Assembly: GCF_947495455.1 (NCBI RefSeq)
Contig: NZ_CANLZC010000047.1
Coordinates: forward strand, 1-40,727
DNA length: 40,727 bases
From: an uncultured Shewanella sp.
GTDB lineage: Bacteria; Pseudomonadota; Gammaproteobacteria; Enterobacterales; Shewanellaceae
Reading direction: 5' to 3'
In this document: one piece after another, positions 9,168-18,942 of the stretch
How positions within the stretch are numbered: position 1 is the first letter of the stretch
How the letters are laid out: every line of letters begins with the position of its first letter
Notes under the pieces: model-generated
Seen by the model: the letters and a program-made list of their open reading frames with translations, nothing else
Database searches by the model: none
Told to the model about the DNA's origin: nothing
Program-made: the position numbers and the translations under genes

Positions 9168-10277
9168 TTAGCTCCTCTTTAATTTTACATAACCACCGGG
9201 TACAGCAGTAACCCACCCTTGCAATTCCAATTCAAGCAACTGCTCTAATACTAGCTCTATGGTTTTTCCACTATGCTCAACCACAACATCAATTGGTGTG
9301 GTCTCATAACCAACACTAGCTAACAGGGAGGCAAATGGCAAATCGAAGGCATTATCCAACCCTATATGGTGACGACTTTTCACTTGTTCAAGGTGAAAAT
9401 GACATAAAGGTGCTAATTCTTCGACTATATCCTGCGCATTATCGACTAATTTAGCACCATTACGCAATAAGTCATGACAACCTTGGCTTTGACCCGTTAA
9501 AATATTCCCAGGAACAGCAAAGACTTCTCGTCCCTGCTCCATGGCTAATCTTGCAGTAATTAAAGACCCACTTTTCCTTGCAGCCTCAACCACTAATGTT
9601 CCCAACGACAAACCACTAATGATACGATTACGCTTGGGGAAATTGCCAGAATAAGGTTGCACTTGCGGCCAAAATTCACTGATAATACAGCCTTGCTGAT
9701 AGATAGCATGATATAAGCGCTCATGCCGTTTAGGGTAAATAATATCAACTCCTGTGCCTAATACGGCAAATGAACGCCCATTAACATCAAGCGCGCCTTG
9801 GTGTGCAGCACCATCAATACCTATTGCCATTCCACTAATCACATTTAACCCCATAGTGGATAATTCTGAAGCTAATTGATGTGCAATAGTCAATCCCGAT
9901 TGAGTTGCACTGCGACTGCCGACTATAGCAATGGAAGGAATGAGTAAATTTTCGATATCGCCTTTAATAAATAAAAGAGAAGGGGGATCCGATAGTTCAT
10001 TTAATAAAGGAGGATACATCGCATGCTTTGGATAAATAATATGATGAAGTGGATCACTATCTTCCCAATTTAATGCCTGCTCCACTAAAGCCAAATTAGC
10101 AGGGCCAACCTTATTAGAAAAAGCCCCCATTAAAGAGAGTGCCATTGGCTCATGCTCAAGTTTTCCCTTAAGTTCAGCCATTGTCATTGTGTTTAATAAT
10201 TGCTTTATCCGAGCAGGTCCTAGCCCAGACACACTGCTTACAATTAACCAGTCAACCAACTCATTTTTAATAAACAC
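9168..10277 (-). CDS. dprA: DNA-processing protein DprA/Smf
   Basis: A 369-residue protein of the DprA family, which binds incoming single-stranded DNA and loads RecA during natural transformation; Smf homologues also occur in species not known to be competent. The order is an N-terminal SAM-like segment, the Rossmann core ([91 protein letters not shown]) and a C-terminal winged-helix region. The start is unusual: the frame opens at GTG 10277, but this GTG shares its first G with the only Shine-Dalgarno (AAAGGAG, 10283-10277). An ATT at 10271 has the correct 5-nt spacing, and a stop codon closes the frame upstream. A MITE lies 11 bp upstream. Confidence 0.92.
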   Translation of the reverse strand: MFIKNELVDWLIVSSVSGLGPARIKQLLNTMTMAELKGKLEHEPMALSLMGAFSNKVGPANLALVEQALNWEDSDPLHHIIYPKHAMYPPLLNELSDPPSLLFIKGDIENLLIPSIAIVGSRSATQSGLTIAHQLASELSTMGLNVISGMAIGIDGAAHQGALDVNGRSFAVLGTGVDIIYPKRHERLYHAIYQQGCIISEFWPQVQPYSGNFPKRNRIISGLSLGTLVVEAARKSGSLITARLAMEQGREVFAVPGNILTGQSQGCHDLLRNGAKLVDNAQDIVEELAPLCHFHLEQVKSRHHIGLDNAFDLPFASLLASVGYETTPIDVVVEHSGKTIELVLEQLLELELQGWVTAVPGGYVKLKRS

Positions 10278-10288
10278 TCCTTTAACTA

Positions 10289-10551
10289 GGGCCTGTTGAT
10301 CTTTGGTGGTTAAATTATGTCCGAGATAAACGTGTTTTAATCGCGACGGGAGGGATGACGCCTAGTGGTCTAAGCAAATGCCTCCCAACAAAGAGTAAAA
10401 CACGTTTAGCCGGATCCTACGGACAGCGCTTGTGGCTTCTTTCTACGGCGTTATCGCTTGTTTATGTAGAATAACTACACCACACAAGCTCTGCCTTGTA
10501 TAAAGAAACCACAAACTGCTGCAGAAATCATCACCAAAGATCTACAGGCCC
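10289..10551. mobile_element. 263-bp MITE-like element, group 2, between the LysM-family gene and dprA
   Basis: Terminal inverted repeats GGGCCTGTTGATCTTTGGTG / CACCAAAGATCTACAGGCCC match at 19 of 20 positions. A TA target duplication sits at 10287-10288 and 10552-10553. Internal inverted repeats are AAACGTGTTTTA (10328-10339) / TAAAACACGTTT (10396-10407), perfect, and TTGTGGCTTCTTT (10430-10442) / AAAGAAACCACAA (10502-10514), one mismatch. It has no coding capacity. Removing it with one TA joins the upstream stop TAG to TTAAAGGAG of dprA, so the two genes were once 10 bp apart in one operon. A diverged copy lies at 35048. Confidence 0.92.
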
Positions 10552-11408
10552 TAATGATTACCAACACTGTCTCCCACTCTTATGGGCCTAGTATTTTCCA
10601 TTATGATCCCAAAACTCATATTATCAAAAACCCTAAACACCATAAGTTTTCCCACCTCAACGGAAGGCAAAACAAACCATGGATCCCAATGATAATTCGC
10701 CACCATTTTATCATAGGCCGTTCCTTGACTAAGCGGCACCACTCCCTCCTGCTCTATTAAAGCCACCGATTCTCCTTCGGTGAAAACAGACAATAACTGC
10801 CCTGTTTCGACTCCTTGAGATCGCCCTTGATTGAGATAAACAACGTCCATCACCCCCATAGCTGTCCTTTGTGCTTCTGACGCAATTATCGATGCTGAAG
10901 AATTTAACTGGGATTTATCAGACATAAAATAGGAAGGCATAATGATAGGAAGTGATTGTATCGATGCCACATCACCTAAGCGTACTTCTCTGAAACTACT
11001 CAGCACTTTGACAGCAGAAATAGCACTGGAGTGAATAACCACAGCACTTGCAGCTAATATCATTTCTTGTTCAATATGAGCTGAATGACTGAGTTCAAAC
11101 TCTCTTCCTTGTTGGAAAATACCTAACAAAGCCCCTTTGGGCAAAACGCCATCAATATAAAGCGTATTGTTTTCTCGGTAGAGTACTGAAGGCTCATCGC
11201 TTCCAATCACCTTGGGCTGCGCCTCAAGCCAATGTGGTGTAACAATAATATTTTGAGATAAATAAGGCCGAATTAAGGCTAATTCTAACATGGGACTGTG
11301 CACTTGTTTTGAATGAATCCTAACCTTAGGCTCTAGCTTAATGAGTGGCTTAGCATAGACTAAGATACTTGAAAACATGAATAAAATTAAAAAAACACCT
11401 CCCTTCAT
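10551..11408 (-). CDS. exported protein of the dprA-linked LysM family, LysM domain absent
   Basis: A 285-residue protein with a signal peptide (MKGGVFLILFMFSSILVYA, cleavage near residue 19). It continues directly into LEPKVRIHSKQVHSPMLELALIRPYL and ends MVFRVFDNMSFGIIMENTRP with VRVGD-like residues after it. As I recall, Shewanella homologues in this position (between def and dprA, divergent from def) have a LysM peptidoglycan-binding domain of about 60-70 residues between the signal and this region. Here signal and post-LysM part are joined. The ATG at 11408 has AAGGAG 7 nt upstream; an in-frame TTG at 11414 is less suitable. The stop TAG overlaps the end of the MITE but would also exist without it. 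The protein is probably periplasmic; its role is unknown. Confidence 0.8.
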   Translation of the reverse strand: MKGGVFLILFMFSSILVYAKPLIKLEPKVRIHSKQVHSPMLELALIRPYLSQNIIVTPHWLEAQPKVIGSDEPSVLYRENNTLYIDGVLPKGALLGIFQQGREFELSHSAHIEQEMILAASAVVIHSSAISAVKVLSSFREVRLGDVASIQSLPIIMPSYFMSDKSQLNSSASIIASEAQRTAMGVMDVVYLNQGRSQGVETGQLLSVFTEGESVALIEQEGVVPLSQGTAYDKMVANYHWDPWFVLPSVEVGKLMVFRVFDNMSFGIIMENTRPIRVGDSVGNH

Positions 11409-11567
11409 ATCCAAACTCCTTCTTATTCCTTATTCATTTTTGTCACTCCCCCATTCATTATAACGAACAGATCTTTGATTAGCCTTATTGAATAAAAATA
11501 ATACATTCTATTCTTTGAAAAAATATTGTTAAATATCATTTCACTCACCTAAAAGAAGCCAACAAAT

Positions 11568-12410
11568 ATGCTCAAAATAATACAAGCAATAATAAAAATT
11601 ACAGGCAAACTCTCCCCTCAATTATCTGCCAAACTAGCCCTCTACTTATGCTCTATTCCCAAAAAACACACTGATTCAAATAGAGAGAAATCACTACTCA
11701 ATCAAGCAAAAAAACTGACTTACAAAAGTGCTTCTGGTACGAATAACATTGCATGGTCTTGGGGAGAAGGACCCATCGTAATCTTATGCCATGGATGGGA
11801 AGCGAAAGGGGCTAAAATGGCAACGCTTGCCATGGCCATCGCTAAACAAGGTTTTCAAGCCATTGCTATCGATTGCACAGCTCATGGTCACTCGGGCGGA
11901 AAAAGATCTAATTTCGATATTATGACAAGAGACATTCACTCCCTGTGTCAAAATTTTTCTGATATTTACGCCATTATTGGCCATTCAATGGGTGGTATGA
12001 TGGCAATGCGAGCAAGACAATTGGGCATAAAAGCTGACCGATATGTTCTGATTGCAGCCCCCAGCGCTCCACTACCGATTATCGACATTATGCAAAACAC
12101 GTTAAAAGTGAACAAAAAAGCAATCGCCATTTGCCAAAATAAAATCGCTTCCCAAATAGGCTTTACGTGGAATGAACTCATACAAGGAAAAATCTATACT
12201 CAGGAAGCAGCACCATTATTAATGCTTTATGACACTCAAGATAAAGAAGTCCCTCTGTTTCATGCCCATAAAATTAAAGCCCTTTGGAATAATTCAACAC
12301 TGATAACAACCTCAGAATTAGGCCATAGGAAGCTCATCTGGAATAAAAATGTCATTCAATCTACTCTGAATTTCCTGACTCCACACATAGACACAAACAT
12401 CACGTCATAG
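11568..12410 (+). CDS. alpha/beta hydrolase
   Basis: A 280-residue serine hydrolase of the alpha/beta fold. The oxyanion-loop region is VILCHGWEAKG, followed by IAIDCTAHGHSGG. The nucleophile elbow is IIGHSMGG (Ser in GHSMG), with a probable catalytic Asp in LMLYDTQDKEVP and catalytic His in SELGHRKLIW. The N-terminal 40 residues are a hydrophobic, basic helix that could anchor the protein to the membrane. The substrate is not predictable; the family includes esterases, lipases and thioesterases. It is a single gene between the divergent LysM-family gene and def, with A/T-rich promoter DNA at 11409-11567. The ATG at 11568 follows AAAAGAAGCC. It is likely accessory relative to the core def cluster. 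Confidence 0.85.
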   Translation: MLKIIQAIIKITGKLSPQLSAKLALYLCSIPKKHTDSNREKSLLNQAKKLTYKSASGTNNIAWSWGEGPIVILCHGWEAKGAKMATLAMAIAKQGFQAIAIDCTAHGHSGGKRSNFDIMTRDIHSLCQNFSDIYAIIGHSMGGMMAMRARQLGIKADRYVLIAAPSAPLPIIDIMQNTLKVNKKAIAICQNKIASQIGFTWNELIQGKIYTQEAAPLLMLYDTQDKEVPLFHAHKIKALWNNSTLITTSELGHRKLIWNKNVIQSTLNFLTPHIDTNITS

Positions 12411-12557
12411 GTGGAAAACCAGAACATCTCTTTATGTTGGAAGGGTAAATACAAGCAATCAAGAGGCATTTACTCAAAAAATCACAGGAAATTTGCACAT
12501 ATATCGAGCTTTTGCTGTTATTGAGCGACACGAAAGACTAAAATTGTTCCATTCCGT

Positions 12558-12579
12558 TGCGTCATAGCATTCTGACGCA
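12558..12579. promoter_or_regulatory. inverted repeat upstream of def, possible operator
   Basis: TGCGTCA (12558-12564) and TGACGCA (12573-12579) form a perfect 7-bp dyad with an 8-bp centre, 36 bp before the def start codon. It could be a regulator site or a small 5' UTR hairpin. I do not recognise the motif. A TAGAAT hexamer follows at 12587-12592, without a clear -35. Confidence 0.3.
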
Positions 12580-12614
12580 TGTTAGATAGAATTGAGTAAG
12601 TAAAGAGTGGATGT

Positions 12615-13127
12615 ATGAGTTTATTAAAAGTACTGCGTTTTCCTGACGAAAGATTAAGAACAGTCGCTAAGCCTGTCACCGATTTTGGCCCTGAATTACA
12701 GACACAAATTGATGACATGTTTGAGACCATGTACGAAGAGAAAGGTATTGGACTTGCTGCAACACAAGTCAATTTTCATCAACAACTTATCGTCATGGAC
12801 TTACAAGATGAAGTTGAACGTCCCAAGGTTTTTATTAATTTAGAAATCGTTAAAAAAGAGGGCCATTTCATCAATGAAGAAGGCTGCTTATCAGTACCGG
12901 GAATTTATGCTGAAGTTGAGCGTGCAGAGTTTATAACTATTAAAGCACTCGATAGGCATGGCCAACCTTTTACGTTGGAAGCGACTGAGTTATTTGCCAT
13001 TTGCTTACAACATGAATTAGATCATTTAATGGGCAAGCTCTTTGTTGATTATTTATCACCGCTAAAGCGTCAACGCATAAAACAAAAGCTTGAAAAAGCA
13101 GCTCGATTAGAAGCGAAACAAGGATAA
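12615..13127 (+). CDS. def: peptide deformylase
   Basis: A 170-residue metalloenzyme that removes the N-formyl group from nascent proteins. All three family motifs are present: GIGLAATQ (44-51), EGCLS with metal ligand Cys91, and HELDH (133-137) with two metal-binding His and the catalytic Glu. Length equals the usual gammaproteobacterial Def. The ATG at 12615 follows AGTGGATGT. It is first in the def-fmt-rsmB-trkA-trkH operon, with 7 bp to fmt. Confidence 0.98.
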   Translation: MSLLKVLRFPDERLRTVAKPVTDFGPELQTQIDDMFETMYEEKGIGLAATQVNFHQQLIVMDLQDEVERPKVFINLEIVKKEGHFINEEGCLSVPGIYAEVERAEFITIKALDRHGQPFTLEATELFAICLQHELDHLMGKLFVDYLSPLKRQRIKQKLEKAARLEAKQG

Positions 13128-13134
13128 AATACGT

Positions 13135-14112
13135 TTGAAACCACTCAATATTATTTTTGCAGGTACGCCCGACTTCGCTGCTCGACACCTGCAAGCGTTA
13201 CTTGATTCTCCACATAATGTCATCGCAGTCTATACTCAACCCGATAGACCCGCTGGACGAGGAAAAAAACTACAAGCCAGCCCCGTAAAAGCCTTAGCCC
13301 TTGCTCACAATATTGACGTGATCCAGCCTAAATCCTTGAAAGATGAAAATGCACAACAGGTGCTTTCTCAATTCAATGCCGATATTATGGTCGTAGTCGC
13401 GTATGGATTATTACTTCCCCAAGTCGTTTTGGATACCCCAAAACTGGGTTGTATTAATGTCCATGGTTCAATACTACCTCGTTGGCGAGGAGCTGCGCCT
13501 ATTCAGCGTGCTTTATGGGCAGGAGATACCGAAACCGGTGTGACCATAATGCAAATGGACATCGGCTTAGATACTGGCGATATGCTACTCAAAACATCAC
13601 TTCCCATTGAAGATGATGACACTTCTGGGACACTTTATGAAAAACTTGCTGTACAAGGACCTGAAGCGCTAATTGAAGCACTCAGTGGTCTGGCAAATAA
13701 CACTTTATCCCCAGTTAAACAAGACGACAGTCAAGCCAATTACGCCGCTAAACTCACTAAAGAAGAAGCAAGGCTGGATTGGAATAAAAGTGCATTGACC
13801 TTATCTCGTGAAATTCGCGCTTTTAATCCATGGCCAATGAGCCATTTTGAACATGAAGGCTCAAGTATCAAAGTATGGCAAAGTCAGCTCAGTGATTTAC
13901 AAACAGACTCCCTGCCAGGCACCATAATCAAAGCCGATAAAATAGGGTTGCATATTGCAACCGGAGAGGGAGTACTCACCCTTACCCACATGCAGCTTCC
14001 AGGCAAAAAACCCCTTTCAACTGCCGATATTTTGAACTCAAAAGCCGATTGGTTCACGCCAAATACAGTGCTAAGTTCACCCGTTACAAATCACGCTACA
14101 GAGGCCGAGTAA
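13135..14112 (+). CDS. fmt: methionyl-tRNA formyltransferase
   Basis: A 325-residue enzyme that formylates initiator Met-tRNA using 10-formyl-tetrahydrofolate. The N-terminal Rossmann-like catalytic domain opens [18 protein letters not shown]. The catalytic triad is N108 and H110 in [20 protein letters not shown] and D146 in [10 protein letters not shown]. The C-terminal OB domain follows from about residue 210. The start is TTG at 13135 with AAGGAT upstream (13120s); no ATG or GTG serves the conserved N-terminus. It is coupled with def (formyl added, then removed) and 4 bp from rsmB. Confidence 0.97.
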   Translation: MKPLNIIFAGTPDFAARHLQALLDSPHNVIAVYTQPDRPAGRGKKLQASPVKALALAHNIDVIQPKSLKDENAQQVLSQFNADIMVVVAYGLLLPQVVLDTPKLGCINVHGSILPRWRGAAPIQRALWAGDTETGVTIMQMDIGLDTGDMLLKTSLPIEDDDTSGTLYEKLAVQGPEALIEALSGLANNTLSPVKQDDSQANYAAKLTKEEARLDWNKSALTLSREIRAFNPWPMSHFEHEGSSIKVWQSQLSDLQTDSLPGTIIKADKIGLHIATGEGVLTLTHMQLPGKKPLSTADILNSKADWFTPNTVLSSPVTNHATEAE

Positions 14113-14116
14113 TTAA

Positions 14117-15397
14117 ATGAATTTAAGAGCATTGGCTGCAAAAGTCATTTTTCAAGTATTAGAAAAAGGCCTGTCTCTTTCAGTCGCCCTGCCTGATCAG
14201 CAACGCCACCTTAATAGCGGAAAAGACAAAGCACTCTTAGCTGAACTTAGCTACGGTGTCATGCGTGTTTTGCCACAACTGGATAAACAAGTCAGTGATT
14301 GCATGAGTAAGCCCCTTAAAGGGAAACAGCGCATTGTTCATCAATTATTATTGGTCGGTTGTTATCAATTATATTTCACTCGTATTCCCAGCCATGCCGC
14401 CATTTCTGAAACAGCAGAAGCCTGCAGACAGTTAAAGTTTGAGGGATTGGTCAAAGTCGTTAATGGCGTTTTAAGAAACATTCAACGACAAGAAAAACCT
14501 TTATCTTGTGACAATGAAACCTTGCAATACAACACACCCGCTTGGATCATTAAACGCCTAAAAGCCGCTTATTCGAACAATTGGCAGCACATCATAGAAC
14601 AAAGCCACCAAAGACCTCCAATGTGGTTGCGAAACAACCAAAAAATACAATCAAGAAGTGATTACCTCACTCGCTTACAAGCTGAAAAAATCAACGCGAG
14701 TGTTGGCCAAAGCCATGATGCGATTTTACTTGAAAGCCCTACAGATGTGATGCAATTACCACAATTTAGTCATGGTGCTGTATCAGTGCAAGACGGAGCC
14801 GCTCAATGGGCCGCAAGCTTACTCGCTCCACAACCTGGAGAGTTAATCCTTGATGCCTGCGCAGCACCAGGGGGAAAAACCTGTCATATTCTCGAAATCG
14901 AATCTAATATAACATTAGTTGCCGTTGATAATGATGAGAAAAGGTTAGAACGAGTGCAGCAAAACCTCGACAGGTTGTCGTTAAACGCAAAATTAATCCA
15001 TGGTGATGCTGCTAACATTTCTAGTTGGTGGAATGGCAATAAATTTGATCGCATTTTGTTAGATGCACCGTGTTCGGCAACGGGCGTCATTAGACGTCAC
15101 CCTGATATCAAGTGGTTAAGAAAAAACAATGATATTGAAGAGCTTGTACGTATTCAGTCGGCTATAATTGATCACTGTTGGCACTGGTTAAAATCAGGAG
15201 GAACACTTTTATATGCGACTTGCTCTATTTTACCCCAAGAAAATAGCGAACAAATTAGCGCATTTTTAGCCCGTACTCCCGATGCAAGATTAGTCCCCAT
15301 AGCGCAACAAGGAGACAGACAAGCCATTGGCTGGCAAATTACACCAGGGCAAGAAAATATGGATGGTTTTTATTACGCACGTCTCATCAAGGACTAG
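14117..15397 (+). CDS. rsmB: 16S rRNA m5C967 methyltransferase
   Basis: A 426-residue SAM-dependent methyltransferase (RsmB/Sun/Fmu). A NusB-like helical N-terminal RNA-binding domain (about 1-140) is followed by an RsmB-specific linker and a Rossmann methyltransferase domain. The SAM motif is [15 protein letters not shown]. The two family cysteines are in [10 protein letters not shown] and [13 protein letters not shown]; the first helps product release and the second is the nucleophile in this family. Length matches E. coli RsmB (429). It lies between fmt (4 bp) and trkA (5 bp), the normal order. Confidence 0.97.
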   Translation: MNLRALAAKVIFQVLEKGLSLSVALPDQQRHLNSGKDKALLAELSYGVMRVLPQLDKQVSDCMSKPLKGKQRIVHQLLLVGCYQLYFTRIPSHAAISETAEACRQLKFEGLVKVVNGVLRNIQRQEKPLSCDNETLQYNTPAWIIKRLKAAYSNNWQHIIEQSHQRPPMWLRNNQKIQSRSDYLTRLQAEKINASVGQSHDAILLESPTDVMQLPQFSHGAVSVQDGAAQWAASLLAPQPGELILDACAAPGGKTCHILEIESNITLVAVDNDEKRLERVQQNLDRLSLNAKLIHGDAANISSWWNGNKFDRILLDAPCSATGVIRRHPDIKWLRKNNDIEELVRIQSAIIDHCWHWLKSGGTLLYATCSILPQENSEQISAFLARTPDARLVPIAQQGDRQAIGWQITPGQENMDGFYYARLIKD

Positions 15398-15402
15398 CAG
15401 GC

Positions 15403-16812
15403 ATGAAGATTATCATTTTAGGTGCTGGGCAAGTGGGCGGCACATTGGCAGAGAATTTAGTCGGCGAAAATAATGACATCACTATCGTTGATCATAATAA
15501 GAGTCGCCTACAAAACCTACAAGATAAATTTGATTTACGTGTCGTCATTGGTCATGGTGCGCATCCAGATGTGCTAAAAGAAGCTGGCGCCGAAGATGCA
15601 GATATGCTGATTGCAGTAACCAGTAGCGATGAATGCAACATGTCTGCGTGTCAGATTGCTTTCTCTCTATTTGGCACGCCAACAAAAATAGCCCGAATTC
15701 GCTCAGAACAATATATTCGTATTCGCGATAAGCTATTTATCGACAGTGAAACTAAACAAAATGATAATCGAACCCGTGGCGGCTTTGTTATTGATGAGCT
15801 AATTGCACCAGAGCAACTTGTCACTTCCTATATTAGGCGATTGGTGGAACATCCTGGTGCATTACAAGTTTTAGAGTTCGCTGAAGGTCGCTTAAGTTTA
15901 GTCGCAGTAAGAGTGTATTACGGTGGCCCATTAGTCGGTAATGCACTTGCGGCCTTACGTGAACACATGCCAAATATTGATACTCGTGTCGCCGCAATTT
16001 TCCGTCAAGGCCGCCCCATCATGCCTCGAGGCACCACCATTATGGAAGCGGATGATGAAGTCTTCTTCCTCGCTGACACACGTCATATTCGTGCGGTAAT
16101 GGGAGAAATGCAAAAGCTCGATAATTCCTATCGAAACATCATGATTGCCGGTGGTGGTAATATCGGTTTTGGGTTAGCAAAGCAGCTGCAACGAAATCAT
16201 AGTGTTAAACTCATTGAAAGAGATCACGACCGAGCTGAAGAATTATCTGAAAGACTCGAAAATGCCACCGTTTTTTGTGGTGATGCATCTGATCAAGAGT
16301 TACTTGTCGAGGAACATATAGAACAAACTGATGTGTTTATTGCTGTCACTAATGATGATGAAGCCAATATTATGTCATCTTTACTGGCTAAACGAATGGG
16401 GGCTAAAAATGTCATGGTGCTTATTCAAAGAGAAGCCTATGTGGATATCGTCCAAGAGGCGAATATCGATATCGCGATTTCTCCGCAGCAAGCGACCATA
16501 TCTGCCATGCTCACTCATATCCGTCAAGGGGATATCTGTAACGTATACTCATTAAGACGCGGCGCAGCAGAAGCCATTGAAGCAATCGCCCATGGTGATA
16601 AAAGCACCTCTAAAGTCGTAGGGAAAAAAATTAGCGAAATAAAACTGCCCCCAGGCACCACAATTGGCGCAATAGTAAGGGATGAAGAAGTGCTTATGGC
16701 ACACGACAACACCATTATTGAGCAGGACGATCACGTCATTCTTTTCCTAGTGGATAAGAAATTTATTGGTGAAGTCGAAAAACTGTTCCAGCCAAGCGCC
16801 TTCTTCTTCTAA
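15403..16812 (+). CDS. trkA: Trk potassium uptake regulatory subunit TrkA
   Basis: A 469-residue peripheral, cytoplasmic NAD(H)-binding protein that gates TrkH. It has two tandem RCK units: the first Rossmann fold starts [18 protein letters not shown], the second near residue 245 with [18 protein letters not shown], and each is followed by a TrkA-C domain. The usual length is about 458. The ATG at 15403 starts the first glycine-rich motif. It sits 5 bp after rsmB and 13 bp before trkH, so regulator and channel subunits are made together. Confidence 0.97.
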   Translation: MKIIILGAGQVGGTLAENLVGENNDITIVDHNKSRLQNLQDKFDLRVVIGHGAHPDVLKEAGAEDADMLIAVTSSDECNMSACQIAFSLFGTPTKIARIRSEQYIRIRDKLFIDSETKQNDNRTRGGFVIDELIAPEQLVTSYIRRLVEHPGALQVLEFAEGRLSLVAVRVYYGGPLVGNALAALREHMPNIDTRVAAIFRQGRPIMPRGTTIMEADDEVFFLADTRHIRAVMGEMQKLDNSYRNIMIAGGGNIGFGLAKQLQRNHSVKLIERDHDRAEELSERLENATVFCGDASDQELLVEEHIEQTDVFIAVTNDDEANIMSSLLAKRMGAKNVMVLIQREAYVDIVQEANIDIAISPQQATISAMLTHIRQGDICNVYSLRRGAAEAIEAIAHGDKSTSKVVGKKISEIKLPPGTTIGAIVRDEEVLMAHDNTIIEQDDHVILFLVDKKFIGEVEKLFQPSAFFF

Positions 16813-16825
16813 AAATGGAAAAAGC

Positions 16826-18268
16826 ATGCTGAATTTTAGAGCGCTACTGTTTATTTTAGGCACCTTCTTAGCAGCCTTAACCGGCTTTATGCTTATTCCT
16901 TTGTGCTTAGCCATATATTTGGGAGAAAGCACAATTGGTGCTTTTGCTCGCTCTTGTATCTATTGTGGTATTGCCGCAGCCATGTGCTTACATAACGGCC
17001 AGAAAAAGCGCTTACAGCTCAATATTAGAGATATGTTTATTCTCACCAGTTTTACTTGGATGATCGTGAGCTTATTTGCCGCCCTCCCTTTTACCATTTA
17101 CATCGATATCAATTACACCGATGCCTTCTTTGAAACCATGTCAGGGATCACCACAACAGGCTCAACGGTACTCTCTGGACTCGATGATATGGATCGCAGC
17201 ATTCTCATTTGGCGCTCTTTATTGCATTGGTTTGGTGGCATTGGCTTTATTGTCATGGCCGTTGCCATTTTACCCTTTTTAAACGTTGGGGGAATGCGAC
17301 TGTTTAGAACAGAATCATCTGACTGGAGCGACAAAACTGTCCCTAGAACACAATTGATGGCAAAAAATCTACTCTTTGTCTATTGCTCACTCACCTTACT
17401 CTGTTATGTTGCCTATCATTACAGCGGTATGAGCTGGTTTGATGCAATCAATCATGCCATGAGTACGTTATCAACCGGTGGCTTTTCAACTTCAGATAAA
17501 TCCATGGCGGCGTTTTCCCATGAGGCACAATGGTTTGCCGTTCTCTTCATGATATCAGGTTCATTACCCTTATTATTATTTGTTTATAGCTTGCAACAAA
17601 GTAGTCTCAAAGTATGGAATGATTCCCAAGTAAAAGGCTTTTTACTCTTTCTGCTAATTGTCTCAGTAGCTTTAAGCATTTGGCTTGCCATTGCTAGGGA
17701 TATGCCTTATTTAGATGCCTTACGCTTATCAACATTTAACGTGGTTTCTGTCGTCTCCACCACTGGCTTTGGACTCACAGACTATGACTCATGGGGCACA
17801 CTAGCCAGCATTACTTTTTTCTTTTTATTATTTGTTGGCGGCTGCTCAGGCTCCACATCAGGAGGCATCAAAATCTTCCGTTTTCAAATTGCATTTGCCG
17901 TTATGGTGCAACAGCTTAAACAGCAATTTCATCCAAAAAGTGTATTTAAGAGTCGCTATAACGACAGAATTATCAACCCAGAAATTGTGGACTCACTCGT
18001 CACTTTCATGCTCCTGTTTATTATGACATTTGTCATCATTACCGTTATTCTAGTCGCAACAGGACTCGATTTAATGACCAGTATTTCCGGCTCTATCACA
18101 GCTATCAGTAATGTCGGCCCCGGTATAGGCAATGAAATTGGCCCCTCAAGTAATTTCGCTTCTGTACCAGATGTCGCAAAATGGGCACTCGCCATAGGAA
18201 TGCTAATGGGACGCTTAGAGATCCTCACTGTTGCCGTATTATTTCATCACAAATTTTGGCGCTTTTAA
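16826..18268 (+). CDS. trkH: Trk potassium channel-forming subunit TrkH (first copy)
   Basis: A 480-residue inner-membrane protein with about ten membrane segments in the four-fold M1-P-M2 pattern. Selectivity-filter regions are seen at MSGITTTGSTVLSGL, STGGFSTSDKS, VSTTGFGLTDYD and ISNVGPGIGNEIG, with the family segment LLHWFGGIGFIVMAVAILPFL. The C-terminus is GRLEILTVAVLFHHKFWRF. The ATG at 16826 (MLNFRALLF) is chosen over the in-frame ATG at 16766, which would overlap trkA and add a polar, unlike-family tail. It is the last gene of the def operon. A second, distinct TrkH is at 32909. Confidence 0.96.
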   Translation: MLNFRALLFILGTFLAALTGFMLIPLCLAIYLGESTIGAFARSCIYCGIAAAMCLHNGQKKRLQLNIRDMFILTSFTWMIVSLFAALPFTIYIDINYTDAFFETMSGITTTGSTVLSGLDDMDRSILIWRSLLHWFGGIGFIVMAVAILPFLNVGGMRLFRTESSDWSDKTVPRTQLMAKNLLFVYCSLTLLCYVAYHYSGMSWFDAINHAMSTLSTGGFSTSDKSMAAFSHEAQWFAVLFMISGSLPLLLFVYSLQQSSLKVWNDSQVKGFLLFLLIVSVALSIWLAIARDMPYLDALRLSTFNVVSVVSTTGFGLTDYDSWGTLASITFFFLLFVGGCSGSTSGGIKIFRFQIAFAVMVQQLKQQFHPKSVFKSRYNDRIINPEIVDSLVTFMLLFIMTFVIITVILVATGLDLMTSISGSITAISNVGPGIGNEIGPSSNFASVPDVAKWALAIGMLMGRLEILTVAVLFHHKFWRF

Positions 18269-18942
18269 CGTTATCGCTAAATCAATAATAAATAACATAG
18301 ACATATTCAATTACAATCAACGCAGGAAATGCGTCAAAAAAGTACATCAACTCTATTTATAATTTATACCCAGTACCAGTAATCTAACCCCATACATGCT
18401 CAGTAGCATGCTTCATTCACTTAAAACATCAGATTATATACTTGTATTTTTTTAATACTCTCATCAAGTCAATAAACACTTATACCTTTAAAAATGATTA
18501 CGTCATTCACTCTATTTTTGATAACAATATAATTTATCGCTTTAGGTAAAAATAAGTAACCAGCCCCAAAATTAACAAAAATTTAATTTAAAAGTAACAT
18601 TTATATCTAAAGCAGTGATTTAAACATATCTTTACAAAAAGAAATTTTTTAAAGTTCATTTATAATTACCTGATAAATAAAGCTTTTAAAATTACAACTC
18701 TTAAATCTTTCGAGGATGGATAATGATAAAAAACGCAAAAAAACCGCTATGTCGAATTCATTAGGAATAAAATAAAGTAAACAGACATATAAATAACAAA
18801 AAACACCACAAAACAATATAAAACAAAACAGCAAATGCATTGAAACAATATTTTTAACTATTTTAATATTTTTGTATTTATTTATTCACAACTATAGTCT
18901 ACATTCCACTCAATAATAATAAGGTTTGATTGGATAAGTAAA
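18269..18942. other. 674-bp A/T-rich intergenic region, no gene recognised
   Basis: This marks the left edge of the accessory segment. It is strongly A/T-rich with poly-A/T runs. The only frames are short, such as a 13-codon one at 18723 preceded by GAGGATGGATA, which stops almost at once. I see no clear terminator after trkH and no tRNA, attachment site or insertion-sequence end. The nuclease promoter should lie in its right half, where A/T-rich DNA precedes 18943, but I cannot identify convincing hexamers. Confidence 0.6.

Noticed and set aside
18649..18840. 63-codon minus-strand frame and a 13-codon plus-strand frame at 18723
   Set aside because: Both lie in A/T-rich DNA. The first has biased hydrophobic composition and no ribosome site. 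The second has a fair GAGG but stops at once and resembles nothing.
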